DNA from: Marichromatium purpuratum 984
Lineage (GTDB): Bacteria; Pseudomonadota; Gammaproteobacteria; Chromatiales; Chromatiaceae
Direction: 5' to 3'
DNA length: 64,000 bases
NCBI RefSeq assembly: GCF_000224005.2
Contig: NZ_CP007031.1
Coordinates: 2,881,001-2,945,000, forward strand
The translations under genes and the position numbers were made by a program. Numbering within the stretch: the stretch's first letter is position 1; every line of letters begins with the position of its first letter. Shown here in pieces: positions 26,641-36,389 of the stretch. Under the pieces are notes generated by a model. That model saw nothing but the letters and a program-made list of their open reading frames with translations. It searched no databases and was not told where the DNA came from.

Positions 26641-27759
26641 TCAGCTCTTGAGCAACTCGGCGGCGGTGATCGCGCAGCCCTGGTGCTTGGCGACGCCGGC
26701 GCGCCCGATGATGTCGAGGGTGTCCCCGCCGCGTCCGCAGGGGCAGCCCTGGTCGACGATCGCGTAATCGGTGGCGAGCACCGACAGCGCCGGCTGTGCC
26801 AGGTTGTAGGGCGAGATCACCTGCAGCAGTCCCGGCGCGCCCGGCGACTGCGGCTCCAGCCCGCCGGGGCGACGGGTGAGCGCGCGGGCATAGACCGGAA
26901 CGTGGAAACGCCCGGCCTCGCAGGTCATGTAGGGCACCCCGTGTTCGACGAAACCGTAGACGTCGTGCTGCGCCTCGGGCGGGATGCCGAGGTGTTCGGC
27001 GGCGACGGCGGCGAAGCGCGCGCGCGGCACCGCCTCGTCCTGGGCTGCCTTCCAGCCGCCGGCGAGGATCATCAGGCTGCCGGGCGGGAAGGCGATGCGC
27101 AGCTCGCGCGCCGCCATCTCGCGCAGCATCCGCCAGGCGAAGGCGGGGAAGCCGATCACCCGTAGCGCCAGCCCGCTCTCGGCGAAGCGCGCGAGCTGCT
27201 CCAGACACTCCTCGACCCGGAACACCGGCGCACCTGCGGCGTCGGCATGGATGGCGAAGAAGCGCTCGGCGGCCGGCGCGAAGGCGGTATAGCGGCTGTG
27301 CGCATGGGCCGCGCCCTTGCCCCCGGCGACCTCGGGCGCATAGGCGAACACCAGATAGTTCGCCGGCTCGCTCGACTCCAACCCGAGCCCGCGCACGATC
27401 GCCGCGCGCATCGCGTCCTGGCGCGCCATCGAGCCCTGGTCCCAGGCGATCTGGCTCTGCTGGCCACTGGTGCCGCTCGAGGTGAAGGTGGCCACCAGCT
27501 CGCACTCGGGCACCGAGAGCAGGCGATGGCGCTTGAAGACGTTGACCATGATCCAGGGCAGCTCGACGAGATCGTCGATGCATGCCAGGCGCTCCGGCGC
27601 GAAGCCCTCCTGCTCGCAGAGCCGGCGATAGGTCGGACAGTGGGCGATGTGGTGGGCGCAGACCTCGCGCACGGCGGCGAGGAAGCGTTGGTCGGCCTCC
27701 GCGCCGACGGCGAAGGCATCGAGTTCGAACAGTGCGTCCAGCGAGGCGATCGCGCTCAT
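26641..27759 (-). CDS. LuxE-like acyl-protein synthetase
   Basis: The protein has 372 residues, the length of LuxE. Family features: HCPTYRRLCEQEGF, the adenylation loop FTSSGTSGQQSQI, VFAYAPEVAGGKG, GFVEHGVPYMTCEAGRFH, and a C-terminal cysteine motif GCPCGRGGDTLDIIGRAG. LuxE activates a fatty acid with ATP and passes the acyl group through itself to LuxC for reduction. The LuxC-type gene lies 12 bases downstream and an ANL gene overlaps the start by four bases, so an acyl hand-over is likely. No LuxD thioesterase and no luciferase (luxAB) is present, so this is not a light-emitting operon. Confidence 0.87.
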   Translation of the reverse strand: MSAIASLDALFELDAFAVGAEADQRFLAAVREVCAHHIAHCPTYRRLCEQEGFAPERLACIDDLVELPWIMVNVFKRHRLLSVPECELVATFTSSGTSGQQSQIAWDQGSMARQDAMRAAIVRGLGLESSEPANYLVFAYAPEVAGGKGAAHAHSRYTAFAPAAERFFAIHADAAGAPVFRVEECLEQLARFAESGLALRVIGFPAFAWRMLREMAARELRIAFPPGSLMILAGGWKAAQDEAVPRARFAAVAAEHLGIPPEAQHDVYGFVEHGVPYMTCEAGRFHVPVYARALTRRPGGLEPQSPGAPGLLQVISPYNLAQPALSVLATDYAIVDQGCPCGRGGDTLDIIGRAGVAKHQGCAITAAELLKS

Positions 27760-29066
27760 GATGCGGGCTCCTCGACCCTCAGGTCGTGCAGATGGCGGAC
27801 CTTGCCGGTCACCGGGCTGCGCTCGAGACTGCCGAGCGCGACGAAGCGGGCCTCGAGCCGCGCCAGATAGCCGCGCTCGCGCGCCACCCCGAGCTCGGGG
27901 ATGGCCGTCTCCAGCGCGCCGACCAGGGTCTCGGCGTGGGGCGCGGCGGCGTCCGGGTCGCCAGCCTCGACCACCAGTTCGAGGGCGATGCGGTTGGCCT
28001 CGTCGGCGATGCGCAGACAGTAGTTGGGGCTGATGCCGTCGCGCCCGGCGACCGTCTCCACCGCCCGCTCGACCACCGCCATGGCGACATAGGCGCCGCC
28101 GAGCTTGAAGTCGTCGCCGGCACGCCCGGCCAGGCGCAGCACCGGGTTGCGATCGCCGCAGGCGCAGGGCTCGCCGGTATAGCAGCCGCGATCGCCGATG
28201 CGATAGCGCACGATCGGCTGCGAGCGCCGCGCCAGGTTGGTCACCAGCAGCTCGCCCTCCTCGCCGCCCTCAGCGACACGTCCGCGCTCCATGTCGACGA
28301 CCTCGATGAGCTGGAAGTCGCTCGGCACGTGATAGGCATTGGGCGCGCAGTGGCGACACTGATAGCCCATCAGCCCGGCGTCGGCGCTGGTATAGGCCAG
28401 GGCGTGGATCTCGACCTCGGCGCCGAAGGCGTGCTGCAGATGCGTCCGCACCGCCGGGCTCATGTGCTCGCCGGCATAGGCGATCAGCCGCAGTCCGGGG
28501 AAGCGGATGCCGTCGCGCAGCGCCAGGTCGGCGAGGAACACGAACAGCGTCGGCAGGCTCAGCATCACCGTCGGCTGGAACTCGCGACAGAAGCGCAGCA
28601 CCGTCTCCACCGGGATGTTGGCCGAGATCGGCAGGTGCAGCGCGCCGAGGCGCTTGACGATCTCGTGGCCGCCGAGGAAGGACGGCCACAGGCTGCCGGC
28701 GACCAGCAGGTTGGCCACCCGGTCCTCCGCCCCGACCCCGATCAGCGCCAGCGCCCGGGCCTGTTCGGCGCAGAAGCGGTCCCACTCGGCATGGGTGAGC
28801 ACGGTATAGCGCGCCATGCCGCTGGTGCCCCCGGTCGAGGTCACGATCATCCCCTCGGGCGGGACGGTGAGCATGGTCCCGGTCCGCGGCCAGGCGTTGT
28901 CGTAGAGCTCCTGGCGGCTCAGCAGCGGCAGCGCGCGCCACTGCGTCCAGTCCATCGGCGCCGGCATGCCGGCGTACTTGGCCGCGTAGAAGGGCGCGGC
29001 CAGCGCGGCGTGCCAGATCTCGCGGGCGCGCCCGAGCTGGTGCGCGGACTCGATCCAGGGAAACAT
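27756..29066 (-). CDS. Phenylacetate-CoA-ligase-like adenylating enzyme (ANL)
   Basis: The protein has 436 residues. The adenylation loop is STGGTSGMARYT; further motifs are YRIGDRGCYTGEPCACGDRN and RAGDDFKLGGAYVAM, with a YQCRHC cysteine pair. It closely resembles the ANL half of the LuxC fusion, which suggests duplication of the adenylation module. It probably activates a carboxylic acid as acyl-AMP, then transfers it to CoA or a protein. It overlaps the LuxE-like gene by four bases and follows another ANL gene after four bases. No carrier protein gene is seen nearby. PaaK and CapK relatives act on phenylacetate or on capsule precursors, but the substrate here is not deducible. Confidence 0.82.
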   Translation of the reverse strand: MFPWIESAHQLGRAREIWHAALAAPFYAAKYAGMPAPMDWTQWRALPLLSRQELYDNAWPRTGTMLTVPPEGMIVTSTGGTSGMARYTVLTHAEWDRFCAEQARALALIGVGAEDRVANLLVAGSLWPSFLGGHEIVKRLGALHLPISANIPVETVLRFCREFQPTVMLSLPTLFVFLADLALRDGIRFPGLRLIAYAGEHMSPAVRTHLQHAFGAEVEIHALAYTSADAGLMGYQCRHCAPNAYHVPSDFQLIEVVDMERGRVAEGGEEGELLVTNLARRSQPIVRYRIGDRGCYTGEPCACGDRNPVLRLAGRAGDDFKLGGAYVAMAVVERAVETVAGRDGISPNYCLRIADEANRIALELVVEAGDPDAAAPHAETLVGALETAIPELGVARERGYLARLEARFVALGSLERSPVTGKVRHLHDLRVEEPAS

Positions 29067-29070
29067 GCGG

Positions 29071-30435
29071 CTACTCCTCCTCGTCCAGGATGAAACGATG
29101 CTTGACGCTCGGGTCGAGAGCGGCGATGTCGCACAACTCGACCTCGATCAGCGGCCCGCCGGCGGCGGCGCAGAGGTTGTCGTACTTGGCCGCGAACTCG
29201 AGGCTGTGCTCGCGCAGAAACGCGAGCAGGCGCTCGCCGTAGTCCTCGGCGCGCCCCGCCCCGTCGCGGGTGAAGACCCGGAAGAACAGGCGCGCGACGC
29301 CCGCGTGCTCGCGCCGCACCACCTGGAACAGGCCGCCATAGCCGAACGTCTCGGGCAGACCGAGGAGGAAGTCGCCGATCGCCGCCACCGGCAGGTTGGT
29401 GCCGTAGAACACCAGCGCGTCGCTGACCCGACCGTGGACATAGAGGAGCTGCTCGGGCAGCGCCGCGAGCAGCGCCTCGGGCAGCCCGGTCTCGGCGACG
29501 AGTTGCGCGCGCGCGAGCAGCCCGCCCTGGTCGCGGGTGTTGTAGCGCACCAGCGGGATCAACTGGTCCTTGGTGACCACGATCTCGCCGCCGATGATCT
29601 CGATCAGCGCCTTGGGCGTGGGCGCGAGCAGCATCGGCGCCTCGGCGCGGCCGAACAGCGCCCGCAGTCGCTCGGGACGAGGCGCGAGCCACTTGCGCAG
29701 CGCGATGGTCGCGGCGGTCTCGACGCCGAGGTCGCCGGTATCGGCCGAGCCGTAGCCGGTCCAGACGCAGAACGGGGCCTCGGGCGGATGACCGAAGTCG
29801 CGCGCCACCTGCTCGCGGAAGCGCTCGGTGAAGAACTCGCCGACCACCGGGAAGGCGACGCTGCCCGGGGTCAGGTCCGGGCACTGCGCGCGCAGCAAGG
29901 CGCCGAGCAGATTGATGTTCGACGGGTTGGTGAGGATCAGGCACTGCTCGAACTGGCGATGGAAGCGCTGGTAGAGGGCCGCGGCCTCGCGCAGGTTGAG
30001 CCCCGGGGTGGCGACGGTGATCGGGTGACGGGCGCTGGCGGCCAGGGTGCGCAGGGCGGCTGCCAGCTGCATCCCACCGATCCAGGTGCCGAGGGCGAGA
30101 CAGACCATCACCAGGGTAGGCCTGCGGTCGATGCCGTGATGCGCGATCAGCATCTGCTCGATGGCGGCGACATAGTCGCCCTCGTCGGCAGGGCGCTTGG
30201 GCCAGAAGGTGGAGCCGCCGCGGCTGAACCCCGAGGAGCTGCCGATCAGGTGACAGCCCTCGAGGCTGCCGCCGTGACAAAGCGTCTCCACCGGATGGGC
30301 GAGCAGATAGCCCTGCTTGTCCATCAGCGGCAGCGCCGCCCAGTCCCCCGGCGCGCTCAACCCGGCCGCGGCGAGAAACCGGCGATAGGCCGGCACCGAG
30401 TCGTGGACCGCGCGCACGAATTGCTCGGGATTCAA
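29071..30435 (-). CDS. Divergent phenylacetate-CoA-ligase-like adenylating enzyme
   Basis: The protein has 454 residues. The loop GSSSGFSRGGSTFWPKRPAD replaces the more usual SSGTTG form. LVRYNTRDQGGLL and YVHGRVSDALVFYGTNLPV correspond to the later motifs of the ANL fold. FCVWTGYGSADTGDLGVE fits the aromatic acid-binding region. It differs more from the other two ANL modules in the operon than they do from each other, so it may act on a different acid or catalyse a different step. It lies one base after the MFS gene and four bases before the next ANL gene. Function beyond acid activation is unknown. Confidence 0.75.
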   Translation of the reverse strand: MNPEQFVRAVHDSVPAYRRFLAAAGLSAPGDWAALPLMDKQGYLLAHPVETLCHGGSLEGCHLIGSSSGFSRGGSTFWPKRPADEGDYVAAIEQMLIAHHGIDRRPTLVMVCLALGTWIGGMQLAAALRTLAASARHPITVATPGLNLREAAALYQRFHRQFEQCLILTNPSNINLLGALLRAQCPDLTPGSVAFPVVGEFFTERFREQVARDFGHPPEAPFCVWTGYGSADTGDLGVETAATIALRKWLAPRPERLRALFGRAEAPMLLAPTPKALIEIIGGEIVVTKDQLIPLVRYNTRDQGGLLARAQLVAETGLPEALLAALPEQLLYVHGRVSDALVFYGTNLPVAAIGDFLLGLPETFGYGGLFQVVRREHAGVARLFFRVFTRDGAGRAEDYGERLLAFLREHSLEFAAKYDNLCAAAGGPLIEVELCDIAALDPSVKHRFILDEEE

Positions 30436-30436
30436 C

Positions 30437-31627
30437 TCACACCTCCTTGAGGGCTTGCAGCCGGGCGACCCAGAGCGTGATCAGCAGCATCACCGCCGCG
30501 CTGACCAACAGGGCCCCGCCCGGGCGGATGAGATCGGTGACCACGCCCATCACGCCATAGGCCAGCGGCTGCAGCGACAGCGCCAGGGCGGTCACCAGGG
30601 CCATGATCTTGCCCCGGCTGGCATCCTCCAGCAGACGCTGGAACAGGGTGATGAGGGTGATGTTGATGGCGCTGAGCCCGAGCCCGACCCCGACGAGTCC
30701 GGCCCCGGCGAGCGCCAGCCAGGGGCTGAGCGCGACCACCACGAGACACCCGGCCATCACCAGGAACCCAGCGAGCACCACGCCGCGCTCGCCGGGACGG
30801 TGCCGCGTCGACAGTGCCAGCGAGCCGCCGAGCATCCCCGCGCCGAAGCAGGCCATCAGCATCCCCAGCCCGGCCGCGCCGGCGTCATGGACGCCCTCGG
30901 CCAGCACCGGGGTGACCACGGGCACTGCGGCGAAGAAGAAGTTGACCACCGCCACCGGACCCATCAGCGCGCCGATCAAAGGGGCACGACTCAACGCCTC
31001 GCGCCCCGCGCGCAACTCCGACCAGAACCCCCGGCGCGGCGCGACGCGGCGCGCCGGCTCGCGCACCGAGACGATGAACAGCGCCGAGAGCAGGAAGGAG
31101 ACGGCATTGATGGCGAATGCCAGGGCGACCCCGATCAGCGCGATCAGGGCGCTGCCGAACAGCGGTCCGGCGACCGCGCTCGCCCCCACCAGCAGCTGGC
31201 TGGCGGCATTGGCGCGCAGCAGCGCTGCGGGCGCGACCAGCCCCGGCACCATCGCCAGCGCCGCCGGGTTGAAGAAGGCCGAGGCGATCGAGATCACCAC
31301 CGTGGCCGCGATCAGCTCGGGCAGCGCCAGGGCGCCGCCGTGGGCCAGCCAGGCGAGCGCGCCGACCACCAGGGCGCGGACCAGGTCGGCACAGATCATC
31401 ACCAGACGGCGCGGATAGCGGTCGCAGACCATCCCCGCCAGGGGCGCGACGAGGATGCCGGGCAGCGAGGTGGCGATGAGGATGACGCCGACCGCCGAGG
31501 CCGATCCCGACCAGTGATAGACCAGCCAGATCAGCGCCAGCGAGTGCACCCGGTCGCCGATCTGGGAGACCGCCTGCGCCAGCCAGAAGCGCAGGAAGGC
31601 GGGATGGGCGCGAAACAGCTCGAGCAC
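30437..31627 (-). CDS. MFS transporter
   Basis: The protein has 396 residues and about 12 membrane segments. The early loop GMVCDRYPRRLVMICADLVR is the cytoplasmic loop 2-3 signature of the major facilitator superfamily. The pattern resembles enterobactin exporter and macrolide-efflux-like members (LFRAHPAFLRFWLAQAVSQI). It lies inside the acyl-activation operon: six bases after the GNAT fusion and one base before an ANL gene. Export of the pathway product, or of a toxic aldehyde, is the natural guess from position. Nothing in the sequence fixes the substrate. Confidence 0.85.
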   Translation of the reverse strand: MLELFRAHPAFLRFWLAQAVSQIGDRVHSLALIWLVYHWSGSASAVGVILIATSLPGILVAPLAGMVCDRYPRRLVMICADLVRALVVGALAWLAHGGALALPELIAATVVISIASAFFNPAALAMVPGLVAPAALLRANAASQLLVGASAVAGPLFGSALIALIGVALAFAINAVSFLLSALFIVSVREPARRVAPRRGFWSELRAGREALSRAPLIGALMGPVAVVNFFFAAVPVVTPVLAEGVHDAGAAGLGMLMACFGAGMLGGSLALSTRHRPGERGVVLAGFLVMAGCLVVVALSPWLALAGAGLVGVGLGLSAINITLITLFQRLLEDASRGKIMALVTALALSLQPLAYGVMGVVTDLIRPGGALLVSAAVMLLITLWVARLQALKEV

Positions 31628-31633
31628 CGGCCG

Positions 31634-33175
31634 TTACCGCTCGACGCGCCGGCGATCGCGCGCGACATAGTCGAGCAGCCGCCGGGCGAAGGGCGCGACC
31701 AACTCGACCCGGTCGAGATCGAGCGCGGTGTCGACGTACTGCAGCCGCAGCACGTCCTCGCCCTCGTCGAAACAGGGCGCGAGACCGCCGTAGAAGAAGC
31801 CGAGCCGCTCGGCTGCGGCCACCGCCGCCGCGCAGCCCTGATCGCTCAGGCGCACGGTGAGATAGAGCACCCGCGCCCCGGCGCGGCGGCACAGCTCGTT
31901 GCGCGCCGCGCGCAGCGCCTCGGCGACATCACCACCGACCCGCTCGAGACGGATCATGCCGAGATCGAGTGCGGCCAGATAATGGGCATCGAGCCGGCTC
32001 GCGCCGGCGCCCCCGCCAGGCTCGCCGGCACGCGCCGGGATGCCGCTCTCGGCATAGGTCTCGAGCAGGATCTCGCGATGGTGCGCGGGGGGCAGGATCA
32101 GCCGCTCGGGCGGCGGGGTGAGCGGCTTGAAGTAGAGCAGGCAACTCTCGCGCTGCGCCGGGCGCTCCTCGGCCATCGCGCGAAAGCGCAGGTTGCCGGC
32201 GAGGAAGGCCAGCGAGAGCGCGCAGACATGGGCACCGAAGCGCTCGTTGACCTTCTGGCTGAAGGGGTGGGTGGTCACCGGTTGGCCGAACAGCCCGCTC
32301 AGCCCGCGCTCGCGGGCGAGCGCCTCGAGCCGCTCGCGCATCCGCTCCATCAGCCGCCGTCCGCGGTGCGCGGGGTCGACCACCGCCATCCCGGTCTCGG
32401 CCACGGCGAGGCGCGAGGCGCCGAGCTGTCCGAGCCCACCGAGTTCGAGCGCATAGTGCCCGACCACGGTGTCGGCGGCATCGGTCGCCACCACAGAGAT
32501 CAGTCGACCGGCACGGTTGAGTTCGCACAACCGGTCCGGGTAGTAAAGGTCGTCGCTCGGGTGGGTATAGCCATAGGCGCGATAGACCAACCGCGAGATC
32601 TGATACCAGTCGCCGTCGCGCTCGGCGCGGCGCACCGCGTAGGTCTGCTCGGGGGCGCGGGCGACGGATTCGGCGAACGGCTCCAACGGACGAGCCTCGA
32701 GACCGGCGCGGGCGACGACATCGGCCTCGGGCCGGTTGAAGACCAGCCGCAATCGATTGCCCTCGCGCCCGCGCGACTGCCACTGCGCGACATCGGCGGC
32801 GGCGCGGATCATATGGCGCTGCAGACCATCGAGATCGATCTCGTCGACCCGATCGAGCATCGCGCGCGGCGGCGGATCGGCCTGCGGCGCCGGTGGCGCC
32901 TCGCGATCGTCGAGGCTGAGGGTGAGCGCCAGCGGCGTCAGCTCGCCGACCAGCGCCAGCGACTCGGTGGAGTCGGGAGCGGCGCGCTCGAGCACGCCGA
33001 CCACGCCCTCCTCCACCGCCACCTCGATGGCATTGGTTCGTCTCGAGTCGAAACCGGCCAGCGCCGCCAACTCGCCGGCGAAGCCACGGGCTACCGGCAA
33101 TGCATCGAGCATCGGTGGCAGTTCCAGCCTGCACCGCATCGCGCCATCACCAGCCACATCGGCCTCCTGTCGCAC
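31634..33175 (-). CDS. RsbW-like domain fused to a GNAT acetyltransferase
   Basis: The protein has 513 residues. The first about 150 resemble an RsbW-type ATPase: AIEVAVEEGVVGVLERA at the N-box position and GREGNRLRLVF as a final strand. The conserved Asn of the N-box is missing and no good G1 box is seen, so ATP binding is doubtful. The middle part (about 155-320) is a GNAT fold: RRAERDGDWYQISRLVYRAY, then the acetyl-CoA loop VDPAHRGRRLMERM and SQKVNERFGAHV. A further about 190 residues are unassigned but include a second alpha/beta segment (ARVLYLTVRLSDQGCAAAV). It is the first gene of the acyl-activation operon. Its regulatory-looking domain links the operon to the convergent partner switch. 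Confidence 0.65.
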   Translation of the reverse strand: MRQEADVAGDGAMRCRLELPPMLDALPVARGFAGELAALAGFDSRRTNAIEVAVEEGVVGVLERAAPDSTESLALVGELTPLALTLSLDDREAPPAPQADPPPRAMLDRVDEIDLDGLQRHMIRAAADVAQWQSRGREGNRLRLVFNRPEADVVARAGLEARPLEPFAESVARAPEQTYAVRRAERDGDWYQISRLVYRAYGYTHPSDDLYYPDRLCELNRAGRLISVVATDAADTVVGHYALELGGLGQLGASRLAVAETGMAVVDPAHRGRRLMERMRERLEALARERGLSGLFGQPVTTHPFSQKVNERFGAHVCALSLAFLAGNLRFRAMAEERPAQRESCLLYFKPLTPPPERLILPPAHHREILLETYAESGIPARAGEPGGGAGASRLDAHYLAALDLGMIRLERVGGDVAEALRAARNELCRRAGARVLYLTVRLSDQGCAAAVAAAERLGFFYGGLAPCFDEGEDVLRLQYVDTALDLDRVELVAPFARRLLDYVARDRRRVER

Positions 33176-33473
33176 CCCGGATCACGCACCCTTCCATGCC
33201 CTCGTCGTGGTCGTACACAGCATAGTCGGTATTGGGGCCTTCCCAAGGGGACGGGCCGACGGGAGAAGCGGACAGCGCCGAAGATTACACGTAGAGACGA
33301 CCACCAATCATGGAGACAGACCCCATCAAAATCTCACACCCACCATGATCACGATCGGCAACCGACAGCAAGCAGAGCTTAAAAAGCTGATTCAAAAGAT
33401 TTTGATCGATGAAAACCGAACTTGACGCCACCACCTCAAGCCACACCCCAAGACCATCGGGCACAGCGGGTTA
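33176..33473. other. Divergent intergenic region between the acyl operon and the chemoreceptor
   Basis: These 298 bases must hold the promoter of the six-gene acyl operon and of the chemoreceptor gene. An AT-richer stretch lies at about 33360-33420. No hexamer pair with good spacing was convincing, and no small gene or RNA was recognised. Confidence 0.35.
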
Positions 33474-35129
33474 ATGTGGAGCACACTAACGATACGTGGC
33501 CGACTACTCACCTTCACTGTCGCGCTACTGATCCTCGGCGGCGGGGTCTCCCTACTGATCTCGACCCACAGCGCGACCACCATGGGGCGGCAGCTGGTCG
33601 ATCACACCCTGTCGATGCAGATCGCCAGTGACCTCGCGGCGGCGAAGGTCTATCTCGAGGCATACTGGGGCGAGGTGCGGATGCGCGACGGCACCTTGGT
33701 CGATGACGACGGCAAGGCGATCCGTGAACGTGTCGGACTGGTCGATCGGCTCAGCAACGACCTCGGCGTGCTCGCCACGGTATTCGCCCGTGACGGCGAC
33801 GACTTCACCCGCGTCGTCACCAACATCCGCCAACTCGACGGCCGGCGCGCCATCGGCACCCGGCTGGACGGGAACAGCGCGGCCTTCGCCACGGTCATGG
33901 CGGGCAAACGTTTCACCGGCGAGGCCGAGATCCTCGGCGAGTCCTATCTCACCGTCTACGATCCGCTCACCGATGAGACCGGACGGGTGATCGGCATCCT
34001 CTTTCTCGGCATCACCCGCGTCCAGCCCGACGCCATCGTCGCCGAGGGCATCGAGCGACTCGAACGCCAGTTCGTGGTGGGACTGGTGGTGATCCTCGCC
34101 CTCGGCGTCACCGGCGCCTTTCTGCTCGGACAGCTGACCGCGACCCCGATCCGCGAGGTTTCCGGACGACTCGACGAAATCGCCCACGGTGAGGGCGACC
34201 TGACCCATCGTCTCACCGCCGAGGGGCACGACGAGCTGGCCGATCAGGCGCGCGCCTTCAATGCCTTCGTCGACAGGGCCCAGCAGCTCATCGTCGAGGT
34301 GAATGACGCCTCGGCACAACTGGCCAGCGCCGCCGAACAGCTCTCGGCAAACAGCGCCGAGACCCGCAACCAGATCCAACTGCAGCAGTGCGAGAGCGAG
34401 CAGGTCGCCACCGCCATGAATCAGATGGCCGCCACGGTGCAGAACGTCGCGCACAACGCCAACGAGACCGCCCGCGCGGTCAGCACGACGCTGCGCGAGG
34501 CCACATCCGGCAACGCGGTGATGCGCCACAGCGTCGACTCCATCGAAGCGCTAGCCGAGGCCGTCGAGGGCGCCGCCGAGGTGATCAACCGCCTCTCGGC
34601 CGACAGCGACGACATCGGTCGCGTGCTCGAGGTGATCCGCGGCATCGCAGAGCAGACCAACCTGCTCGCGCTCAACGCTGCGATCAGGGCGGCGCGTGCC
34701 GGCGAGCGGGGATGTGGCTTCGCGGTGGTGGCCGACGAGGTGCGCACTCTGGCCGATCGCACCCGTCACTCCACCGAGGAGATCCGCGAGATGGTCGAGC
34801 GACTGCAGCAAAACGCCGACCACGCCGTCGAGGCGATGCACACCGGGCGCGTCAAGGCACGCGACAGCGTCTCCCAGACCGGCGAGGCCGGTCGGTCACT
34901 CGAGACGATCAGCGCCTCGGTCCAGCGGATCAGCGACATGACCAACCAGATCGCCAGCGCCGCCGAGCAGCAGTCGACGGTGACCGAAGAGATCAACCGC
35001 AACATCACCAACATCGCCGATTCCATCGAAACCACCCTGGGCGGATCCGAACAGGTCGCGCAGGCCAGTGAGCAGGTCGCGCAACTGGCCGCGCAGCTGC
35101 ATCACCTGATGGCGCGCTTCAAGGTCTGA
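33474..35129 (+). CDS. Methyl-accepting chemotaxis protein with periplasmic Cache-type sensor
   Basis: The protein has 551 residues. Membrane segment 1 is about 11-29, and the periplasmic sensor about 30-198 contains [19 protein letters not shown], typical of single-Cache chemoreceptors. Membrane segment 2 (201-219), HAMP (220-272) and the coiled signalling domain follow. The hairpin tip reads [20 protein letters not shown] then [13 protein letters not shown]. In almost all receptors this is [24 protein letters not shown], so R405 replaces a near-invariant Glu and C414 replaces Arg. These residues lie in the CheA/CheW contact region and trimer interface, so signalling may be altered. No chemotaxis genes are adjacent. 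The start at 33474 has a poor ribosome site. Confidence 0.9.
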   Translation: MWSTLTIRGRLLTFTVALLILGGGVSLLISTHSATTMGRQLVDHTLSMQIASDLAAAKVYLEAYWGEVRMRDGTLVDDDGKAIRERVGLVDRLSNDLGVLATVFARDGDDFTRVVTNIRQLDGRRAIGTRLDGNSAAFATVMAGKRFTGEAEILGESYLTVYDPLTDETGRVIGILFLGITRVQPDAIVAEGIERLERQFVVGLVVILALGVTGAFLLGQLTATPIREVSGRLDEIAHGEGDLTHRLTAEGHDELADQARAFNAFVDRAQQLIVEVNDASAQLASAAEQLSANSAETRNQIQLQQCESEQVATAMNQMAATVQNVAHNANETARAVSTTLREATSGNAVMRHSVDSIEALAEAVEGAAEVINRLSADSDDIGRVLEVIRGIAEQTNLLALNAAIRAARAGERGCGFAVVADEVRTLADRTRHSTEEIREMVERLQQNADHAVEAMHTGRVKARDSVSQTGEAGRSLETISASVQRISDMTNQIASAAEQQSTVTEEINRNITNIADSIETTLGGSEQVAQASEQVAQLAAQLHHLMARFKV

Positions 35130-35204
35130 GGGCTCGCCAGAGGCCGGCGCCCAGGAGCCTCGCCAACCACTCACTCCGGCCGACAGTCACGCACGCCGAG
35201 CGCC

Positions 35205-36389
35205 CTAGTCGAGTTCGACACGTACTCGTGCGGCGGCGCGCAACGCGCGCGCCTTGGCGTCCTCGACATCGCAGCCACGGGCCAGCGCCACGCCCATGCG
35301 CCGCCGCCCCCGCACCTCAGGCTTGCCGAACAGGCGCAGATCAGTGCCCGGCTCGGCGAGGGCCTCGGCCAGATTGGTGAAGCGGGGCCGGGACGACTCA
35401 CCCTCGACCAGGATCACCGCCGAGGCCGCCGGACCGTGCTGGCGGATCTCGGGGATCGGCAGCCCGAGGATGGCGCGGGCATGGAGCGCGAACTCGGAGA
35501 GGTCCTGCGCGATCAGAGTGACCATGCCGGTATCGTGGGGACGCGGCGAGACCTCGCTGAAGATCACCTCGTCGCCGCGCACGAACAACTCGACCCCGAA
35601 GATCCCGCGCCCACCGAGCGCCTCGGTCACCCGCGCGGCGATCGCCTCGGCCCGCGCCAGCGCCGTCGGCGTCATCGGGTGCGGCTGCCAGGACTCGCGA
35701 TAGTCGCCGTCCTCCTGGCGATGCCCGATCGGCGCGCAGAAGGCGGTGCCGTCGCGGTGACGCACGGTCAGCAGGGTGATCTCGTAGTCGAAGGCGACGA
35801 AGCCCTCGACGATCACCCGCCCGCCCCCGGCGCGACCACCGGCCTGGGCGTAGTCCCAGGCATGATCCAGCTCGGCGGCATCGCGCACCAGGCTCTGCCC
35901 CTTGCCCGAGGAACTCATGATCGGCTTGACCACGCAGGGCAGTCCGATCTCGGCGACCGCCTGCTCGAACGTCTCGCGGGTATCGGCGAAGCGATAGGGC
36001 GAGGTCGGCAGCCCCAGCTCCTCGGCGACCAACCGACGAATCCCTTCGCGGTTCATCGTCAGCCGGGTCGCCCGCGCCGTCGGGACGACGTTGAAGCCCT
36101 CGGTCTCCAACTCCAGCAGGGTGTCGGTGGCGATCGCCTCGATCTCGGGGACGATGTAGTCCGGGCGCTCCAGTTCGATCACCCGACGCAGCTCGGCCCC
36201 GTCGAGCATCGAGAAGCTGTAGGCACGATCGGCGACCTGCATGGCGGGCGCGTTGGCATAGCGGTCGCAGGCGATGACCTCGAGTCCGAGCCGTTTGAAC
36301 TCGATGACGACCTCCTTGCCGAGTTCGCCGGCCCCGCAGAGCAGGACCTTGGTCGCGTTGGGAGAGAAAGGGGTTCCGATCGTAGGCAT
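35205..36389 (-). CDS. purT: Formate-dependent phosphoribosylglycinamide formyltransferase PurT
   Basis: The protein has 394 residues, the size of PurT. It uses ATP and formate to formylate GAR in purine synthesis, independently of folate. It is an ATP-grasp enzyme: [20 protein letters not shown] at the N-terminus (residues 16-35), then [15 protein letters not shown] as the ATP-binding loop, and [20 protein letters not shown] with the metal-binding acidic residues. The start MPTIGTPF (ATG at 36387-36389) fits the family. It stands alone, convergent to the chemoreceptor gene. The upstream open frame adds arginine-rich sequence that is not part of the family. Confidence 0.95.
   Translation of the reverse strand: MPTIGTPFSPNATKVLLCGAGELGKEVVIEFKRLGLEVIACDRYANAPAMQVADRAYSFSMLDGAELRRVIELERPDYIVPEIEAIATDTLLELETEGFNVVPTARATRLTMNREGIRRLVAEELGLPTSPYRFADTRETFEQAVAEIGLPCVVKPIMSSSGKGQSLVRDAAELDHAWDYAQAGGRAGGGRVIVEGFVAFDYEITLLTVRHRDGTAFCAPIGHRQEDGDYRESWQPHPMTPTALARAEAIAARVTEALGGRGIFGVELFVRGDEVIFSEVSPRPHDTGMVTLIAQDLSEFALHARAILGLPIPEIRQHGPAASAVILVEGESSRPRFTNLAEALAEPGTDLRLFGKPEVRGRRRMGVALARGCDVEDAKARALRAAARVRVELD

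Noticed and set aside
24010-27165. A very long open frame (1051 codons) on the plus strand opposite the LuxC fusion and LuxE-like genes
   Set aside because: It is the antisense shadow of GC-rich genes with clear families; its product has no domain features and is rich in Arg, His, Gln and Gly.
23929-27759. A bioluminescence (lux) operon
   Set aside because: LuxC- and LuxE-like proteins are present, but luxA, luxB and luxD are absent and ANL, MFS and GNAT genes take their place.
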